DNA of 64,000 nt from Typha latifolia (Eukaryota; Streptophyta; Magnoliopsida; Poales; Typhaceae), in assembly GCA_019914945.1 (NCBI GenBank), contig CM034101.1, forward strand, positions 3,235,188 through 3,299,187, in the 5' to 3' direction. Shown piece by piece: positions 47,708 through 61,576 of this stretch. The notes beneath the pieces are model-generated. The model was given only the letters and a program-made list of their open reading frames with translations. It had not been told where the DNA came from and searched no databases. Position 1 is the first letter of the stretch. The number at the start of each line of letters is the position of its first letter. A program made the position numbers and the translations under genes.

Positions 47708-50130
47708 CCAAGACCAGTACCCTCATTCGAACAGTACGCGCATGAGGTGTTCGAGATTGGGTCGCAATAACGAGGGTTGAAGTGTCCTGATGAGATCTTT
47801 ATGCGTGTGGTTTGGTCCTTACAAGTTGGTACTCGGTATAGGTTAAGCTATTCGATTCGATGCCTTGCGTAGACGAGGAGGGCGAGGAGAACGTGAGATT
47901 GCTTCTCTCATGAGGCGGTCGTTTGCACCGAGACCAAGTATTCTTCGTAAGATAACAAAGGATGAAGCCGAAGAACGCTGCGTTACTAGCAAGAGTTTCA
48001 TTTTCCTAATGTGTACGGCCACTTCGACTTACTTCTTAATTTTATTTAACTAACTCAAACTAGTCTAAAAGATTTAGATGTCGGTTTATAAACTAAACTA
48101 AAAAGTATAATTATTATCGATGTAATAAAAACGTATTATTTAAAAAAAAACGATGATATATAGAAAAAGTAGATGCAAATGTCTATTTACTTTGAAATAT
48201 ATTAGTTCAATAATAAATATTATTACACTAAACCAATTAGTTCAAGTCTAGATTTAAAAAATGAAATGTTTTGCTATATATATATATATTTTTTCGAAGG
48301 TCTGTCCTTATTTTACGGGCATGTAAGAACAATAGTGACATTATATTACTTAAAAGCCCCGTAAACGATCTTAGAAGCCTTCTTTTCACAACTCATTTGT
48401 GGGCCCACAAGTGATTTTTATTTTTTATTTTAATAAGACCGCAAGTGACTTTATTAACTAAAGCAATAACAAGGCTGCAAACAATAATCCAAAAAAAAAA
48501 AAATTAACTCGTTCCAGTGCTACCCAAATTCTTTAATACTCTATATATCATTAGAAAAAAAAGAATACCTTTACCAATAGCATTTTTGAAAAAAATCTTG
48601 CATGCATGCTTGAATTTTTTTTTTTCCCATAAAAAGTATTGAGGGCTTGCCCATCTGCAGAAGAATTTTTTGAAAGAAACATTTCAAAATGAAATTATTA
48701 TTAAATCTGATATTAAAAAAATAATTTATTAAACGAGTGATATGGGTTAGTTGGACCGGTGTTGGACCCTTGTGCAACGGACTGAGGCCTTACCCATGTT
48801 GTTAAATAGTTGGGCTTTATACAGTATGTGTCCATGTGTCTGAGATCCGACAAGCATCCCATTCCAAACAAATAATCATGTAATCATCCAATGTTCCTCC
48901 ACCTAGATTCCGGACAGGTCAATCTCATGCAAGCTTGCAGGGTAAATCTTTGTCAAATCTAAAGAGTTCACGGACTGAAGAGTACCAAATCCACCACCAA
49001 TTACCAAACAAAAACACAACTCAACTCAACGGTTATAATGTCTCGTCCTAACGGCTCCTTCCAGGAATGATCCAAATCTCTGCAACAAAAAAAATAAATA
49101 ACATCCGATCTCATGCTTAGTGTTGTACCGAAAGATTCTTCTTTAATTGGAATGGGGCCCAACTCAGAAGGCCCAGTGTTATCTTTGTTGCTTTGTATGA
49201 TCTACTAGATTTAATGCTATAAAAAAGTTGGGGCAGTTTATTGTCGTAATGGATGATTGCCTTAACACAAAAACAAAAAGTTAGTGCATGATTCAGACGT
49301 TTTGGTGTAGAAATATTAAAGCATTAATATGATTTTCTCTTCTTCTTTTTTTCATTCATTCTTTCTCTCTTTCTTTCCACGCTAATTGTAGATTAGAAAA
49401 AAAAACCAACCGAACTGTCTTTTTAGTCGAAATATATCATAATATTTTTGTAAAAATCTACTAATAAAACTCAACTACTAAATTATAGTATTCTTAAATA
49501 TATATATATATATTTTTTTTTTTTTGCCTTTTGAGAAGAGAGCATAGTTTTAAATGCGAAACGCTACTTAGTGCACTGCCTTTCTCTTGTGAGAAAGGTA
49601 GTCAAAAATTTATGGAGGAGAACATCAATAAATGAGCATGCCTACTATGTAGGCAAGTAGCTTTAATGGCAGTACGGATCTGTATCCAGTTCCATTCTAG
49701 GGTCCATTAGAAGCTCATCCAACAACTCTAATAATCACTTAAAAGGCTTGTTGGATTTGGGTTTCGGATTGTTCTTTGGAGATCCGAGAACCAGATGGAG
49801 TGATGGACCTAGGAAGATTTAGAGGGAGACATCATGGCAAAGGGGGCGGTACAGTTATTCCCCCACCATGTTTCAGAATTCTGAGTACTTCTCTACAGTA
49901 CTATCCACTAATGGAGGAATGGTGGGTGCTCCATCTTATACTAATCAAACGGGTGGTATCGTAGGATCAAGATGGCATGTAGATCCAACAATCGGATTGC
50001 AAAGTTAACCATCAAATGATTCCTTTAATCCTGCAGTGGACTCATACCCTGGCCACTATCTTGAAAAATAATTGTCGTTGGAAAGAATCACTGCACAGTT
50101 ATCGAGGAGAGATAGTAAAGTCTCTCCCCC

Positions 50131-50174
<44 letters not shown>

Positions 50175-50638
50175 ATTCTTTATGGTCTGCTGAGCTGTTG
50201 GCGCTTTCGCCCTCGGGCAGCTGCAAAGAGCGCAAGAAGACACCCAACAGCCATATACACAATCTAAGCAGCAATAGCACCCGAAAAGGAAAAGCTTTGA
50301 GATGCTCGCTTCCTTTCTCCTTTATTTCATTGCTTGGGTTCTTTTGGTAGTGCAGCCCGGTACTCCAGCGCCAGAGCCATCAAAGAGGGAGGATGAGATA
50401 TTGAGACCTCGGTTCTTGACGGAGTGAAGCGGAAAGGCAAAAGGAGGGAGCTTTCTCAACTGGGTCTGCTTGATTTCTTGGGTGGATTGAGGAAGAGGGT
50501 CCAAGGTTGGATTTTGCTTGGTGGTTTTCCGTCCTTCCTGGATTATCTCAACTGGGTTGGCTTGGTTTCTGACGAGGAACGAAGGCATTGTTGGGTTTGG
50601 ATGGTTTTTTGGTGGTGGCTGTTTTAGGGTTCCATTAG
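47708..50638. other. Divergent intergenic region between OEP and SBT2 genes
   Basis: Upstream regions of both genes. 48030-49700 is AT-rich with A- and T-runs and no gene. 50100-50640 is CT-rich then GC-richer and is probably the SBT2 5' leader. Several overlapping short frames near 50016-50630 come from the CT repeat and show no family match. Confidence 0.45.
50139..50170. repeat. (TC)n microsatellite in the SBT2 leader region
   Basis: About sixteen TC units lie roughly 470 bases upstream of the subtilase start. CT repeats of this kind are common in plant promoters and 5' UTRs. Confidence 0.95.
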
Positions 50639-53600
50639 ATGGGGGCCAGGAATTTATTGGTTCTTTCCTTACTGACTCTTTGGTTGTGTGGCCTCTGTCA
50701 AGAAGATGCAGTTGTTTACATTGTGACGATGAAACATGCTCCTACATTTCATTACTATAACGACTTGAAGAGGTTCGGAAGTAGTAGAGTAAGTAAAAGA
50801 GACTCCGCGACATCGTACACCCTCAACAAGCCTAGGTGCTTCTTACTCTTGTTCTTTTTGATACTTGTGTGCGTTCCCAAATTTTGCAATTCCTCTAATT
50901 TCTTTGGGTGCTATGGTCTATCTTTAGTTTCTTAGATGATTTCTTTTGTTGTCTCGAGTCTATTGACTTGTCGACATCTTTCCCTTTATCGACGAATAAT
51001 AGTTTTGTTCGAAGTTCAACAATCATTACTTCTTTAAAACTTTATATCGAGGAGTGCTCCTGTTCAGTTTTTTTTACAGTTTTAGGCGTTCTACACATGT
51101 TCCACGGAACCATCAGCTTCGCCTACTTATAGTATTCTACGCAATGCAGGAATAATTCAGCAACATACACGAATTACAAATCATATCTTGTTCGCATCCA
51201 GAATTCACTCTTGAGGAGGACATTAAAAGGGGAGAACTATCTAAAGCTCTATAGCTATCATTATCTTATTAATGGATTTGCTGTTCTTATCACTCCTCAG
51301 CAGGTATTCAATATATATTCTTTGCCATTTCTTTTGCAATCTTCACTTGCTTTTTTTGGATGCATTGATTGGGTTTGAGTAGCTTCCTAGATACCGAACT
51401 GTTTCATCAAACTAAGCAGTGGCTTAACAAGCATGAACGACGCCCTGAGAATGGAAGAGTTGTTTTATCTCATGGTTCAGATGATTACAGTTATTTTATT
51501 TAATCATAAACATTATTGTGCAATATAGTTTCATTTCGTATAACTCCATTCTATCAAAGAAAAATGGAAGAACAAAGTTTTAAAGAATGAAGAATATGAA
51601 CAAAGAAAGAAAGGTTGAAGAGAGGACTTAAGAAAGAAAGGTTGATATCTTCAAGGGAATCAACTTTCTAAGGTTAAACAAACCAAATAGATGGCAATGG
51701 AGCATAAGTTCCGTCATAAATTGATACAATATTCAACTCAAGCAGAGCCTTTATCTGGTGATAATTGTAAGATGATTACTATAAATTTAATGTTTTGAAT
51801 TTCCGAAGCATTTATTGATCATTGACTGGTTTTTCTGCTTCATACTGAGCTAGACATAACAATAATCACTATATTTCTGATTGGTGTTCCTGGTGATTTC
51901 AAAAGGCAGATAAACTCTCTAAGAGGAGAGAAGTAGCAAATGTGGCTTTGGACTTTTCAGTTAGAACTGCAACCACACATACCCCAGAATTCCTTGGTTT
52001 GCCACAAGGAGCATGGGTACAAGAAGGAGGACCTGAACTTGCTGGACAAGGCATAGTCATTGGTTTTATTGACACAGGAATTGATCCAAATCATCCCAGT
52101 TTTGCAGATGATCTTTCTACAAACAGTTATCCTATTCCTGCCCATTTTTCTGGTGTTTGTGAAGTTACAAGGGATTTTCCATCTGGTTCCTGTAATAGAA
52201 AGCTTGTGGGAGCTCGTCATTTTGCAGCTTCTGCCATAACAAGGGGAATCTTCAATGCTTCTAAGGATCATGCTTCACCATTTGATGGTGATGGACATGG
52301 AACGTAAGTTCTGTCATCTAACAGTACTGTAGCTATATATAATCGCAGATACTATGTTACTCAATATTTCTTACCGAGTTTAGAATTTTCTTGGTGAATT
52401 TAATTTTTCAATGCCATTGTTGGTGCATCCTTTTATGATTTTATCATCTTTGCTTAGGTGAAAGCAGCATGTTTACTTTCAGATGTACTTAATTCAATCA
52501 ACAGAAGAAGTTGTTAGAAATTTAGAATCAAATAGTTTATTTCAGTCTGTCTTCTTGAAATCCTTGGTAGTGATTAAACACTGTATCGATTCTGCTTTAG
52601 ATTCCGATTTGCTAAGTTTGTAATTTGTTTACTTGAAGTGTGTTCATCGCTGTTTCTCTCTAATGCAATACAATTCACATACAGGCACACAGCATCCATT
52701 GCAGCTGGTAATCATGGAATTCCTGTTATTGTGGCTGGGCATCACTTTGGGAATGCAAGTGGAATGGCCCCTCACGCACAGTAATTAACAAATTTTCCTC
52801 TAGTAGTTGATAAATCACTGATGATATTTTTCTCAGATATTTCTTTGCACTGAATTTTCAGCATTGCTGTTTATAAAGCTCTGTACAAAAGCTTTGGAGG
52901 CTTTGCTGCTGATGTTGTTGCAGCAATAGACCAGGTAAATGGTGCTGATACATCAGTTACTTGATCTTTGGCTATTAAATTTCAATTGCTGCCATGAATC
53001 CATTTGTTTGTCTGTTTTTGATTTATTATATTTTTCTACAACTTAACATGATCATTATTGCAAGCAAACAACATAATTTCGCAGCTAATTAAGGAACATA
53101 ATTCAAGTTGAGAATGTTCACATCAAGAACCCCTGGAGAGTAGGTTTCTGACACCTACTTAAAACTGCTAGGCAAGAGTCTTGTCTGATGAAACAAGAAA
53201 ACCAGCAACTGAGGATATTTTGCTATAGTTATTAGACATAAGAAATGCATACAATGATTTCTGTTACATAAAGTAAGGCATCAGTTGTCTCAAACTTTCT
53301 AGTTCAACATGTTTTTCAATTGCTGAGGTATAAAGACTTCGGAAAAAGATTTTGACAAGGTAAAATAGTATAAATGAAGACTTCTTCATGATGTAAAGTA
53401 ACACAAGTACTTCCTTTTTGCCTTTTTGCTCATGCTTTTCTTGATTAATCTTTCTTTCCTATGAGTTTCATTTTCTGGGTATAGGAGCTTCCATTTGACA
53501 ATTCATGATGTAAAGTAACACAAGTACATTTTCTGGGTATAGGAGCTTCCATGGTTGATTTATTCAAATTCATGCGGCTAAGTAGCCGGCTATTGCTTCT

Positions 53601-56600
53601 TTGTTTGAGATATTAAATTTCTTTTGGCATCTCAGCTTTTCTTTAACACAACTTCCAATCTAGGTACATTTTAGTTCATTAGTAGAAAATTCTGTTTGTG
53701 CATTTCTTTGACAATCCTGTCAACTTTTTCTTTGCATTTGAGGTATAAGCTACAAACTGAAGGAAAATAATTATCATGAGATATTCAAGCTTTTTTATGC
53801 TAAATGTGCTGATTTATTAATTGATTGATTGCACAATACTTTCTAATTTTTCTATGCTGCTGATTAATTTTAGAGCTTAGTAATATATCACTCTGTCTAC
53901 ATTTAAATCACTTGCAGGCAGCTGAAGATGGCGTTGACATTATAAGTTTATCCATCACGCCAAACAGACGTCCTCCTGGACTAGCGACATTCTTCAATCC
54001 TATAGACATGTCATTGCTTTCGGCAATAAAAGCTGGAATATTTGTTGTGCAAGCAGCAGGCAATACTGGTCCTTCACCCAAAAGCATGTCTTCCTTCAGT
54101 CCTTGGATCTTTACTGTAGGTGCTTCTGCACATGACAGGATCTACCATAATAATATGGTGCTTGGCAACAATTTAACAATTTCAGGAGTTGGACTTGCTC
54201 GTGAGTTTCCAAGTTGTACTTTGAGTTGATATCTTGCTTTTTCTTCACCTCTTAGACAGATCTGTTCTTTTCCAAGTGTGTAGTTTACTTCTCAAAGCTT
54301 TTTCTGGAGTAAAAGTTCAATGCATGGTTCATCTTAATACTTGTGATGCTTCTTCTCTTCTGAAATTCTTGTGCAATGTGCAGAGTAGAGCCTGTTTCAC
54401 TAAGATTCATCTAAACAGAGAATTTTGTTTGCAGCTGGTACAGATGGCGATTCGATGTACACCCTTATTGCTGCGACTCATGCTTTAAAAGGCGATATAA
54501 CTAATGCAAATGATTTGTACTTGGGAGAATGCCAAGATTCAAGTCATCTGGATCAAGATCTGATTGAAGGAAACATATTGATTTGTAGCTATTCCATTCG
54601 ATTTGTGCTTGGCCTGTCATCTGTAAAACAAGCTTTAGATACAGCAAAGAATGTCAGTGCAATAGGAGTTATATTCTACTTGGATCCATTTGTTGTTGGG
54701 TTCCAGCTCAACCCAACTCCCATGCATATGCCTGGGCTGATAATACCATCTCCTGATGACTCCAAGGTATGGTGTTTCAGGACTACAACTATAGTTATTT
54801 TGGATGCTCAGGGAAATGGTCATATCAAAGAAACATGGATGGATGTATTATTAGTGATCTTCCAAGTGTTCACATTATTTTACTTTTTTATGTCCAATGA
54901 TCTTGGAAGAACTCACTTGTCAGGTAGAATTTTATGTTGGGATCGCTCTCGCATTGAATTTTATTGTTGTTGAATATGATTTCCTGAACCAAGAGAAGCT
55001 TTAATCAGATATTACTTGGGGATTAAGACTTTGAGGAAGAATTTTTTGACTTGCTTCTTGTCCCTGAATTTTTAGGTCTTACTCTAATCGTGCAATTATG
55101 TAGCCTAGTTGATTTTCATCACCTCATCTATTATGTGACTATTTAGCTTTATCACATACATTAAACATAAATTTACCCCTCTTGACCTTGGCACATAATA
55201 AATCTTCTTGCTTTACTCGTGTTCGTACTATCATACACATGCTGTCATGGTATTTGTGCAGTAGATTTACTCTTTTACCATTTTCTTATTTTGTGTGATT
55301 TACTTCAATACCCTTTGTTTCATTTTTATGAACTTAGTGGTGGCCAACTATTCCACTCAGTACATGTCAGTGAGATGAACAGTTGATACAGATTGATGCT
55401 TCATATTTTCCATGCAGATTTTTCTTAGCTACTACAATAGCTCCTTAGTTAGAGATGATACCTCGAACAGAGTTGTTGGATTTGGTGCTGTTGCAAAAAT
55501 ATTAGGAGGTCTAAAAGCCAACTACAGCAATTCTGCACCAAAAGTGGTGTATTATTCAGCTAGGGGACCAGATCCGGAGGACAATTCGTTATCTGATGCT
55601 GACATTATGAAACCTGATTTGATAGCCCCTGGTAATTTCATATGGGGAGCTTGGAGTTCACTGGGTCTGGACTCTTCTGAATTTGAAGGTAAATTTGCAG
55701 GTTAACCTAAGTTTGTTATGACCTTTTCTTCAGTATTCTTACACTATTTGGATTTAAGTTGTGTTCAAGATGTATACAGTTGCCTAGTTTCACATAATAA
55801 TTACTCAAAGCAATTCTTCTATTCTCTAGCAAGTTTGTGTACTGTGTATACATGCCTGTGTAGAATACAAATATGAGGACATCTTTAATGTTCACAGGGA
55901 ATAATTAGTTGATCCTAGGTAAACTGCATAACAGTTGAATCATGACTACCCTTATGGCAGAGATCCTGTTCCCCTCTCAGAGGCAGGACTTTGATTTTCC
56001 CTAGTAGCAAATTATTCTAACTAGGTCCTAACCTGTATCTCTTTCTCCTCAATCAATAGAAAGAGAGGATAACTCAATTGATTTCTCATGACCCGAAAGC
56101 AACTGAAGTCTCTACTAGAAAGATCTGAAATGAAGCATTTATATTTACAAAGATGTACCAAGTGATTACTGAATGGATAATTGTCTAACAATAGAACAAA
56201 CACTTTTCTTTGATCTCTTTAGAACTAATTAACTTGACTTGCATCGAACTGCTACTTGATATGTAGTAAATGAAGAATGGCTTGAATCATCAATTGACAT
56301 CGGATCATGTGATTTACCTGCTATTAGCAATATTTGTTCTAGAATAATAATGGCATCCATTTATTAAAATAAACAATGTGTGCATATTAAAATTGCAAGT
56401 TCACAAATTTGCATATGTTTTTTTACAAACAAACCTTGTCAATTATGCTGGGTCTACAGCATAATGCTGTAATACAAATAAAAAGCGTAAAACTGCATCC
56501 CAAATATCTCCTAACTGATACAATCGATTCCCAGTGTCATTTCCAAGGCTTTACCTCCCAACTAGATTTTACTAGGTTGGACTTAGCTAGTTCATTATGT

Positions 56601-57917
56601 AACTTATCTTCTGAGCCAACTCAAGATTTCCTTTGTTAGACAAATATAAAGTCCAAAATATGAAAGGGAAGAGTTATTGTTGATTAGGTAACTGTATTCA
56701 CTGCAGAGAAGAAAGGTGACAGATTCAAACTGAAAAGCGACATTAAATTTGAATATTATCTTATATATCAGATGTATGTTGATTTTTCCTCCCATTTAGG
56801 AATTGTTTTTCTTCTGACTTGAGCTTTCTTACACTAACTACTCTTAGGTGAGAACTTCGCAATGATCTCTGGCACAAGTATGGCTGCCCCCCATATTGCT
56901 GGCCTCGCTGCTTTGATCAAGCAGAAGTTTCCAAGTTTTAGTCCTTCGGGTATAGCTTCTGCACTCTCCACAACTGCTACAGCCTGTGACAAGCAAGGTG
57001 GTCCAATCATGGCACAGCGGACATACCGTAACGCAGATTTAACACAGTCACCTGCTACACCATTTGACATGGGCAGTGGATTTGTTAATGCTACTGCTGC
57101 TTTGGACCCTGGACTGATATTTGATTGTGGTGAGCTCTACAAACAACAAATTTCTTTACTGTAAATGACTAGAATTAGATCGTAGTGATACAGTAGAAAT
57201 TATCAAACTAAATTCAGGATGTATGTGTGATTAGGCAGCGTTGATCACACAAATGAGTTTCTAATTCTTCAAGCATTTGGCTTTGTTCTAGTTATTTCTC
57301 CTTCGAGAAATACGTAACCTTTATGAATGCCATCGGCAAGTTTCTCTTGTATACCTACAGAACTATTAAGAATTGAATTCTGGATATATTCTTTAACTAT
57401 ACTCATCTTCCCAAATTTAATCAGTTAAACCTCTTCGTTTATTCATATTTCTTATAAAATGATTTTATGTGCTCCTTTTGACAAATATGCAGGTTATGAT
57501 GATTTCACCTCCTTTCTTTGTGCCATTAATGGATCTGCTCCTGTAGTGCTGAATTACACAGGCAATAGCTGTGGGATTTCCACCATGACTGGCGCCGACT
57601 TGAACTTACCCTCCATCACAGTAGCAACACTCAACCGATCGAGAACTATAATAAGAACGGTCACCAACATTGCCGATGACGAGACTTACAACATCAGCTG
57701 GAATGCTCCGTATGGTGTCTCAGTTTCAGTAGCACCGACTCAGTTTTTTATAGCAGGTGGCGAGAAACAAAACTTGACTTTTGTTTTGAATGCCACCCTA
57801 AATAGCTCCTCTGCTAGCTTTGGAAGAGTCGGGTTCTACGGGAGCCAAGGTCACAGGTTGATCATTCCATTGTCTGTCATCTCGAAGATCTTATACAATA
57901 GTACAACGCTATCATAA
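50639..57917 (+). CDS. Subtilisin-like serine protease, SBT2 subfamily
   Basis: Ten exons (50639-50835, 51150-51303, 51906-52303, 52685-52780, 52862-52934, 53918-54200, 54435-54766, 55418-55688, 56848-57129, 57493-57917) join in phase into 836 residues. The order is: signal peptide (1 to about 20); I9 inhibitor propeptide (AVVYIVTMKHAP to HYLINGFAVLITPQQADKL); protease domain beginning THTPEFLGLPQGAW; PA insert about 425-510; Fn3-like C-terminal domain from about 725. All catalytic residues are present: Asp173 (GFIDTGIDPNHPSF), His248 (GDGHGTHTAS), oxyanion Asn355 (QAAGNTGPS) and Ser612 (SGTSMAAPHIAGLAAL). The many-intron structure and the GHHFGNASGMAPHA and YSARGPDPEDNS blocks fit the plant SBT2 group (SBT2.2/2.5/2.6), unlike the mostly intronless SBT1 genes. 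It is predicted to be a secreted, active protease; its substrate is unknown. Intron 5 (52935-53917) holds a local duplication. Confidence 0.95.
53385..53552. repeat. Interleaved duplications in SBT2 intron 5
   Basis: Two perfect 26-base units occur twice: unit A (starting TTCATGATGTAAAG) at 53385-53410 and 53502-53527, and unit B (starting CATTTTCTGGGTATAGG) at 53469-53494 and 53527-53552. The second A and B are directly fused, while the first pair is 58 bases apart. This is compatible with one duplication followed by an internal deletion or template switch. Confidence 0.95.
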
Positions 57918-58771
57918 GCTGACACGACTGCGCTGATGATTTCCTTTTGCTTTGGCATCTATGTTAACCCGATTATTTTATTCATTTTGATGTACATCTT
58001 GAAGAATCTGGTTGTAATTAGAAGAGTGAGTAATAACTGTACAAATGTATCTTTATCCCCCCAGTTCCATGCTGTTTGAAAATCAAACTGCTTCAGGCAC
58101 ATGAACAAATACTTGTGGTACATGTATTACTAGAAAGAGGAAGATCCATGCAATGAACTAGCCTGTTGCTGATGTAGCTTCTTAGTTTGAAGCTATTTCC
58201 TTTCTACACTTGCCAGTAATCCTCTTCTGATGGATGAGAAATACTAATTTGCTTTCTTAGGTAACTAAATCTAAATGAATCTTACTATCTTGACTGATAT
58301 GCTTGCAATTCTTTTCTAGTTTGAATATGTTTCTATACACACATTCTTCCACATTGATTGTTCTAGCTCCTATATTGCAGCTTGGGGGCACCTAGGGACT
58401 TTGATTTCACAGCCAATGATGTGTTGCCAGGTGCTCTGGCTGCAGCAAATTCCTGCAACTGGGGCTGTAGAGAATTTGCTCTTTTCTTCTGTTGGAGTAT
58501 CCATGATTAAAAATGAGGCCAGAAATGCCTAAAACTCTTTTGAGAGTAATGGCAGCAAATTTCTTAGGCTTAAGCAAGCATTATTTTGTGGCACTGAAAA
58601 GTAGGTGAGAAGTGGACTCTTCTACAAGAGGTAAGAGCAATGTCAAGGGAGAGTGAGAGGAGCAAAGTGTTAAATGACCATCTCTGGAAGAATCTCACCT
58701 AATAAAGACATATATGCCTAATAATTGAAAGTAGAGGGTGGATCAACTTCCTACTTCCAAGTATAAACATA

Positions 58772-58945
58772 GGGTTAATTGCATTTTTAACCCCACTTTT
58801 TTGGAGTATTTTAGTAATTTTAAATATTATATTAATGATGTTTTTAGTTTTACATTAGTCATAAATAAATGGCTAAATGATACAAAATGGAGTAGGGGGT
58901 AAATTGATTTTATGCCTGTTTGCTGAGGTAAATTGTGTTTAACCC
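58772..58945. mobile_element. Candidate MITE, about 174 bp
   Basis: The segment begins GGGTTAATTGCATTTTTAAC and ends with AAATTGTGTTTAACCC, so its ends are imperfect inverted repeats sharing GGGTTAA. The inner ends (ACCCCACTTTTTT and AGTAGGGGGTAAA) are also roughly complementary. ATA flanks both sides, a possible 3-base target duplication. It has no coding capacity. Superfamily was not assigned. Confidence 0.45.
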
Positions 58946-60482
58946 ATAGACATATTACACTTGGAACAAAATAAACATTTAGACATTAGGAGATATTGGC
59001 AAGAAATCCTTGATAAAAAGTTCTGGTTAAATACACTTTATATATATTTTTTATTTGTGACATTTGATCTCTTTAATTATTTATTATCTCTTACCTCCGA
59101 TGTTAATATAAATATTAAATAACTATCTTATCATCATTTTTTAAATATTTTTTTTATCTAAAATAAGGATTAAATGGTCTTGAAGTGCCTAAAACTAATC
59201 ATATGACATATTTTTAATGAAAAAGACACATGGATAACTAATAAAATAGGGGAGTCTAAGTATATAATTCGTAAAAAGTATTATTTTGATATAATTTTGA
59301 AACTAATCACTAAATTACTAGTAGTTACTATGTAAGCGTCATATTAGTATAGTAAATCACTTTGAAATGGCGATTTATATAATAATACATCTTAGAAAAG
59401 AGTAGATTTTGATGAAATCATTTGAGTATTCTAAAGAAGTTATTCTAAATTTTTATATCATTAATAGCTAATAGGGAGATGCTTCATAATCAGCTTTTTT
59501 TGACAGTGATTTACTTAAATGAAATAATGAATGTATATTATGTTTATTTGCCAAATCTGTAATTATTTAATGAGGAGTTTGAAAATTATAATAGAATAAT
59601 AATAAGTTTTGGGAGAAATAATAGATTAATAAAAAATTCTAGGAAAATAAATTATCGTTGTCTTACCAACTCGTTATTTAAATATATTATGATATATTTC
59701 TTATAAGAAATGATTTATGAGGAAGACTAATGACCAATTTGACGGAAAAAAAGAAAAGAAATCTAAGAGGGAGTAAAGTAATAATGTTTCAGATTAGAAA
59801 CTGTTTGCATTTGGGTTGAGAAATTGGGTGAGCTCCATGTACTATAGATCAATTTCTCTTGATGGAAGTGTAATTATTAAAAAAATTGACCTAAAACTCA
59901 ATTGATGGTTTTTCTTCCAATTGACCTAAAATTGACTTGATGAAGTTGATCGGAGTTACATCCAGACTCCTAAAATTATTGCTCGTTTTTCATGTACATA
60001 CGTTTTTCAAAATATTCCTTCTAATTAATTATCGGTTAGATTTTTTATTTTAAAAAAAATATTGTGTGATTAAATTTATAATTTCGTATATATCATTTTA
60101 TTTTTATTTTAGAGGAAAGCAAGAGAGAAAATTATAAAAATAAAATGATCATTTGACATTTTTCATTAACCTCATTAAGAGAGTAAGAAATATTAAATAC
60201 TTGAAGAGATCAAAGCATAGAAGATGGATGTCAAACATTGGAGTGGGCCAAGTTCCCTATATATACCAAATTTATACCTCTATTAGCTTGAGTGCTTAAC
60301 CTTTGTGGAGTTGTGATCATAATTTACTAACTAATTGCTTTTGTTTTCTAATTAGGAATGGAGAAAAAGGAAAGAAAAAGTTCTACTGTCTATTAAAACT
60401 TTCTTCTCTTCCTTGCTGTGCATGACTTGGGTCTGATGTTGTCAGGGCGGCTAATTTCACTTAATATTAGCTGAGACGTACT

Positions 60483-60508
60483 TATATATATATATATATA
60501 TATATATA
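60483..60508. repeat. (TA)n microsatellite
   Basis: About thirteen TA units lie some 175 bases beyond the stop of the F-box gene. Confidence 0.95.
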
Positions 60509-60681
60509 AAGAGTGATAGTTTAGGAGGTGCAATATATCTAACCTAAGAGACTATCATTCAACATGATACGTAATATAAAAACAAAGAGAGTAGACAAAA
60601 TCCAAACTCAAACTATTTCTAATTATCACTTAAATAACAAGCAAAGATTAGAAGCAAGCAGTAGAGCAACAGTACCGTCGA

Positions 60682-61576
60682 TCATATAACATGTACGTAG
60701 AGTGGATCACACTCATCCGTCTCATACCCGAACTCATCAAACAATTTCGATCCCTCACGCTCAAATACTCCCACACCCTTTCCTCTATTCATCACCTCGA
60801 CATCAAGCTCGAATCCAACGCAATCCTTCACGCTTAACCTCTCCAGATTCTTGCAACCACTCAATATGATCAACAACTCTTCCTTGGGCAAGTAAGATTT
60901 GTTCAGGCACAAACACTTGAGCTGCGGAAGGAGCTCAACGATGGCCATGGCGTCTCTCTTCTTGATCGAGCCAGACATACTTAGCCCGACAAAGTTTTTG
61001 CAACTAGCACTGATTTGGGTCACCACTTCCAAGAAAGAAGAAGGCTTCGTTGCCATTTCGAGCCACTCGAGATCTTTCCATTTGGCAAAGATTTCTGGTA
61101 GATGTGGCTCGTCTTCGGATAGGATGTTGGGTAGTACTACCCTTTGTAATCTCGGACACCTATCAAGGATTACATAACGACGTTTAAAAGGCCGATCGAG
61201 TTATATGGCATGATCAGCGAGTAACTTACTCGTTTGCGATGTATAATAGATCGTCGGACGACGCGCTCAAGAGGGGAGGGAACTCGAGGTCGACGGCGCC
61301 GCCATGGCTTCTGGCGACGCAGAACTTTAAGAAGCCCGAGAAGGAGAAGCGGGGGAGGGAGTAGAGGGAGACGAAGCTCTTGGCGAAGTTGCTCCACGGC
61401 ATAAAATCCATGTCACGTAAGTTTAGAGTTCTCCAACACAAAGGATCCACGGCCGCTGCGCACCAAGTCTTGCACACGAAAGGAACGCCGAGAGTCAAGT
61501 CCTCGAGGCCGAGACGTCCAAAGATGTTCACCAAGCAATCCATGTCCATCTCCTCCCATCCCCTCTCTGCTTCCAT
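60682..61576 (-). CDS. F-box/LRR-repeat protein, At3g48880-like
   Basis: Two exons on the minus strand, 61230-61576 and 60682-61159, joined by a 70-base GT-AG intron (GA/G completes a Glu codon), give 274 residues. The N-terminal F-box spans about 6-50: WEEMDMDCLVNIFGRLGLED, then GVPFVCKTWCAAAVDPLCWR. The remainder has degenerate leucine-rich repeats (RLQRVVLPNIL, KWKDLEWLEMA, SCKNFVGLSMSG, LLPQLKCLCLN, GCKNLERLSVKDC). The tail is charged. F-box proteins serve as substrate receptors of SCF ubiquitin ligases through SKP1/ASK; the LRR part would choose the target, which is unknown. The frame is open 43 codons upstream of the chosen ATG, but without an ATG. Exon 1 is GC-rich. Confidence 0.9.

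Larger units (their letters stand above)
57918..60681. other. Convergent intergenic region after SBT2
   Basis: 57918-58400 is probably the SBT2 3' UTR and flank. The rest is AT-rich with no recognised gene; it contains a MITE-like segment and a (TA)n run, listed separately. Confidence 0.5.

Noticed and set aside
50016..50350. Three overlapping frames around the TC repeat
   Set aside because: They are generated by the dinucleotide repeat, with no conserved motif.
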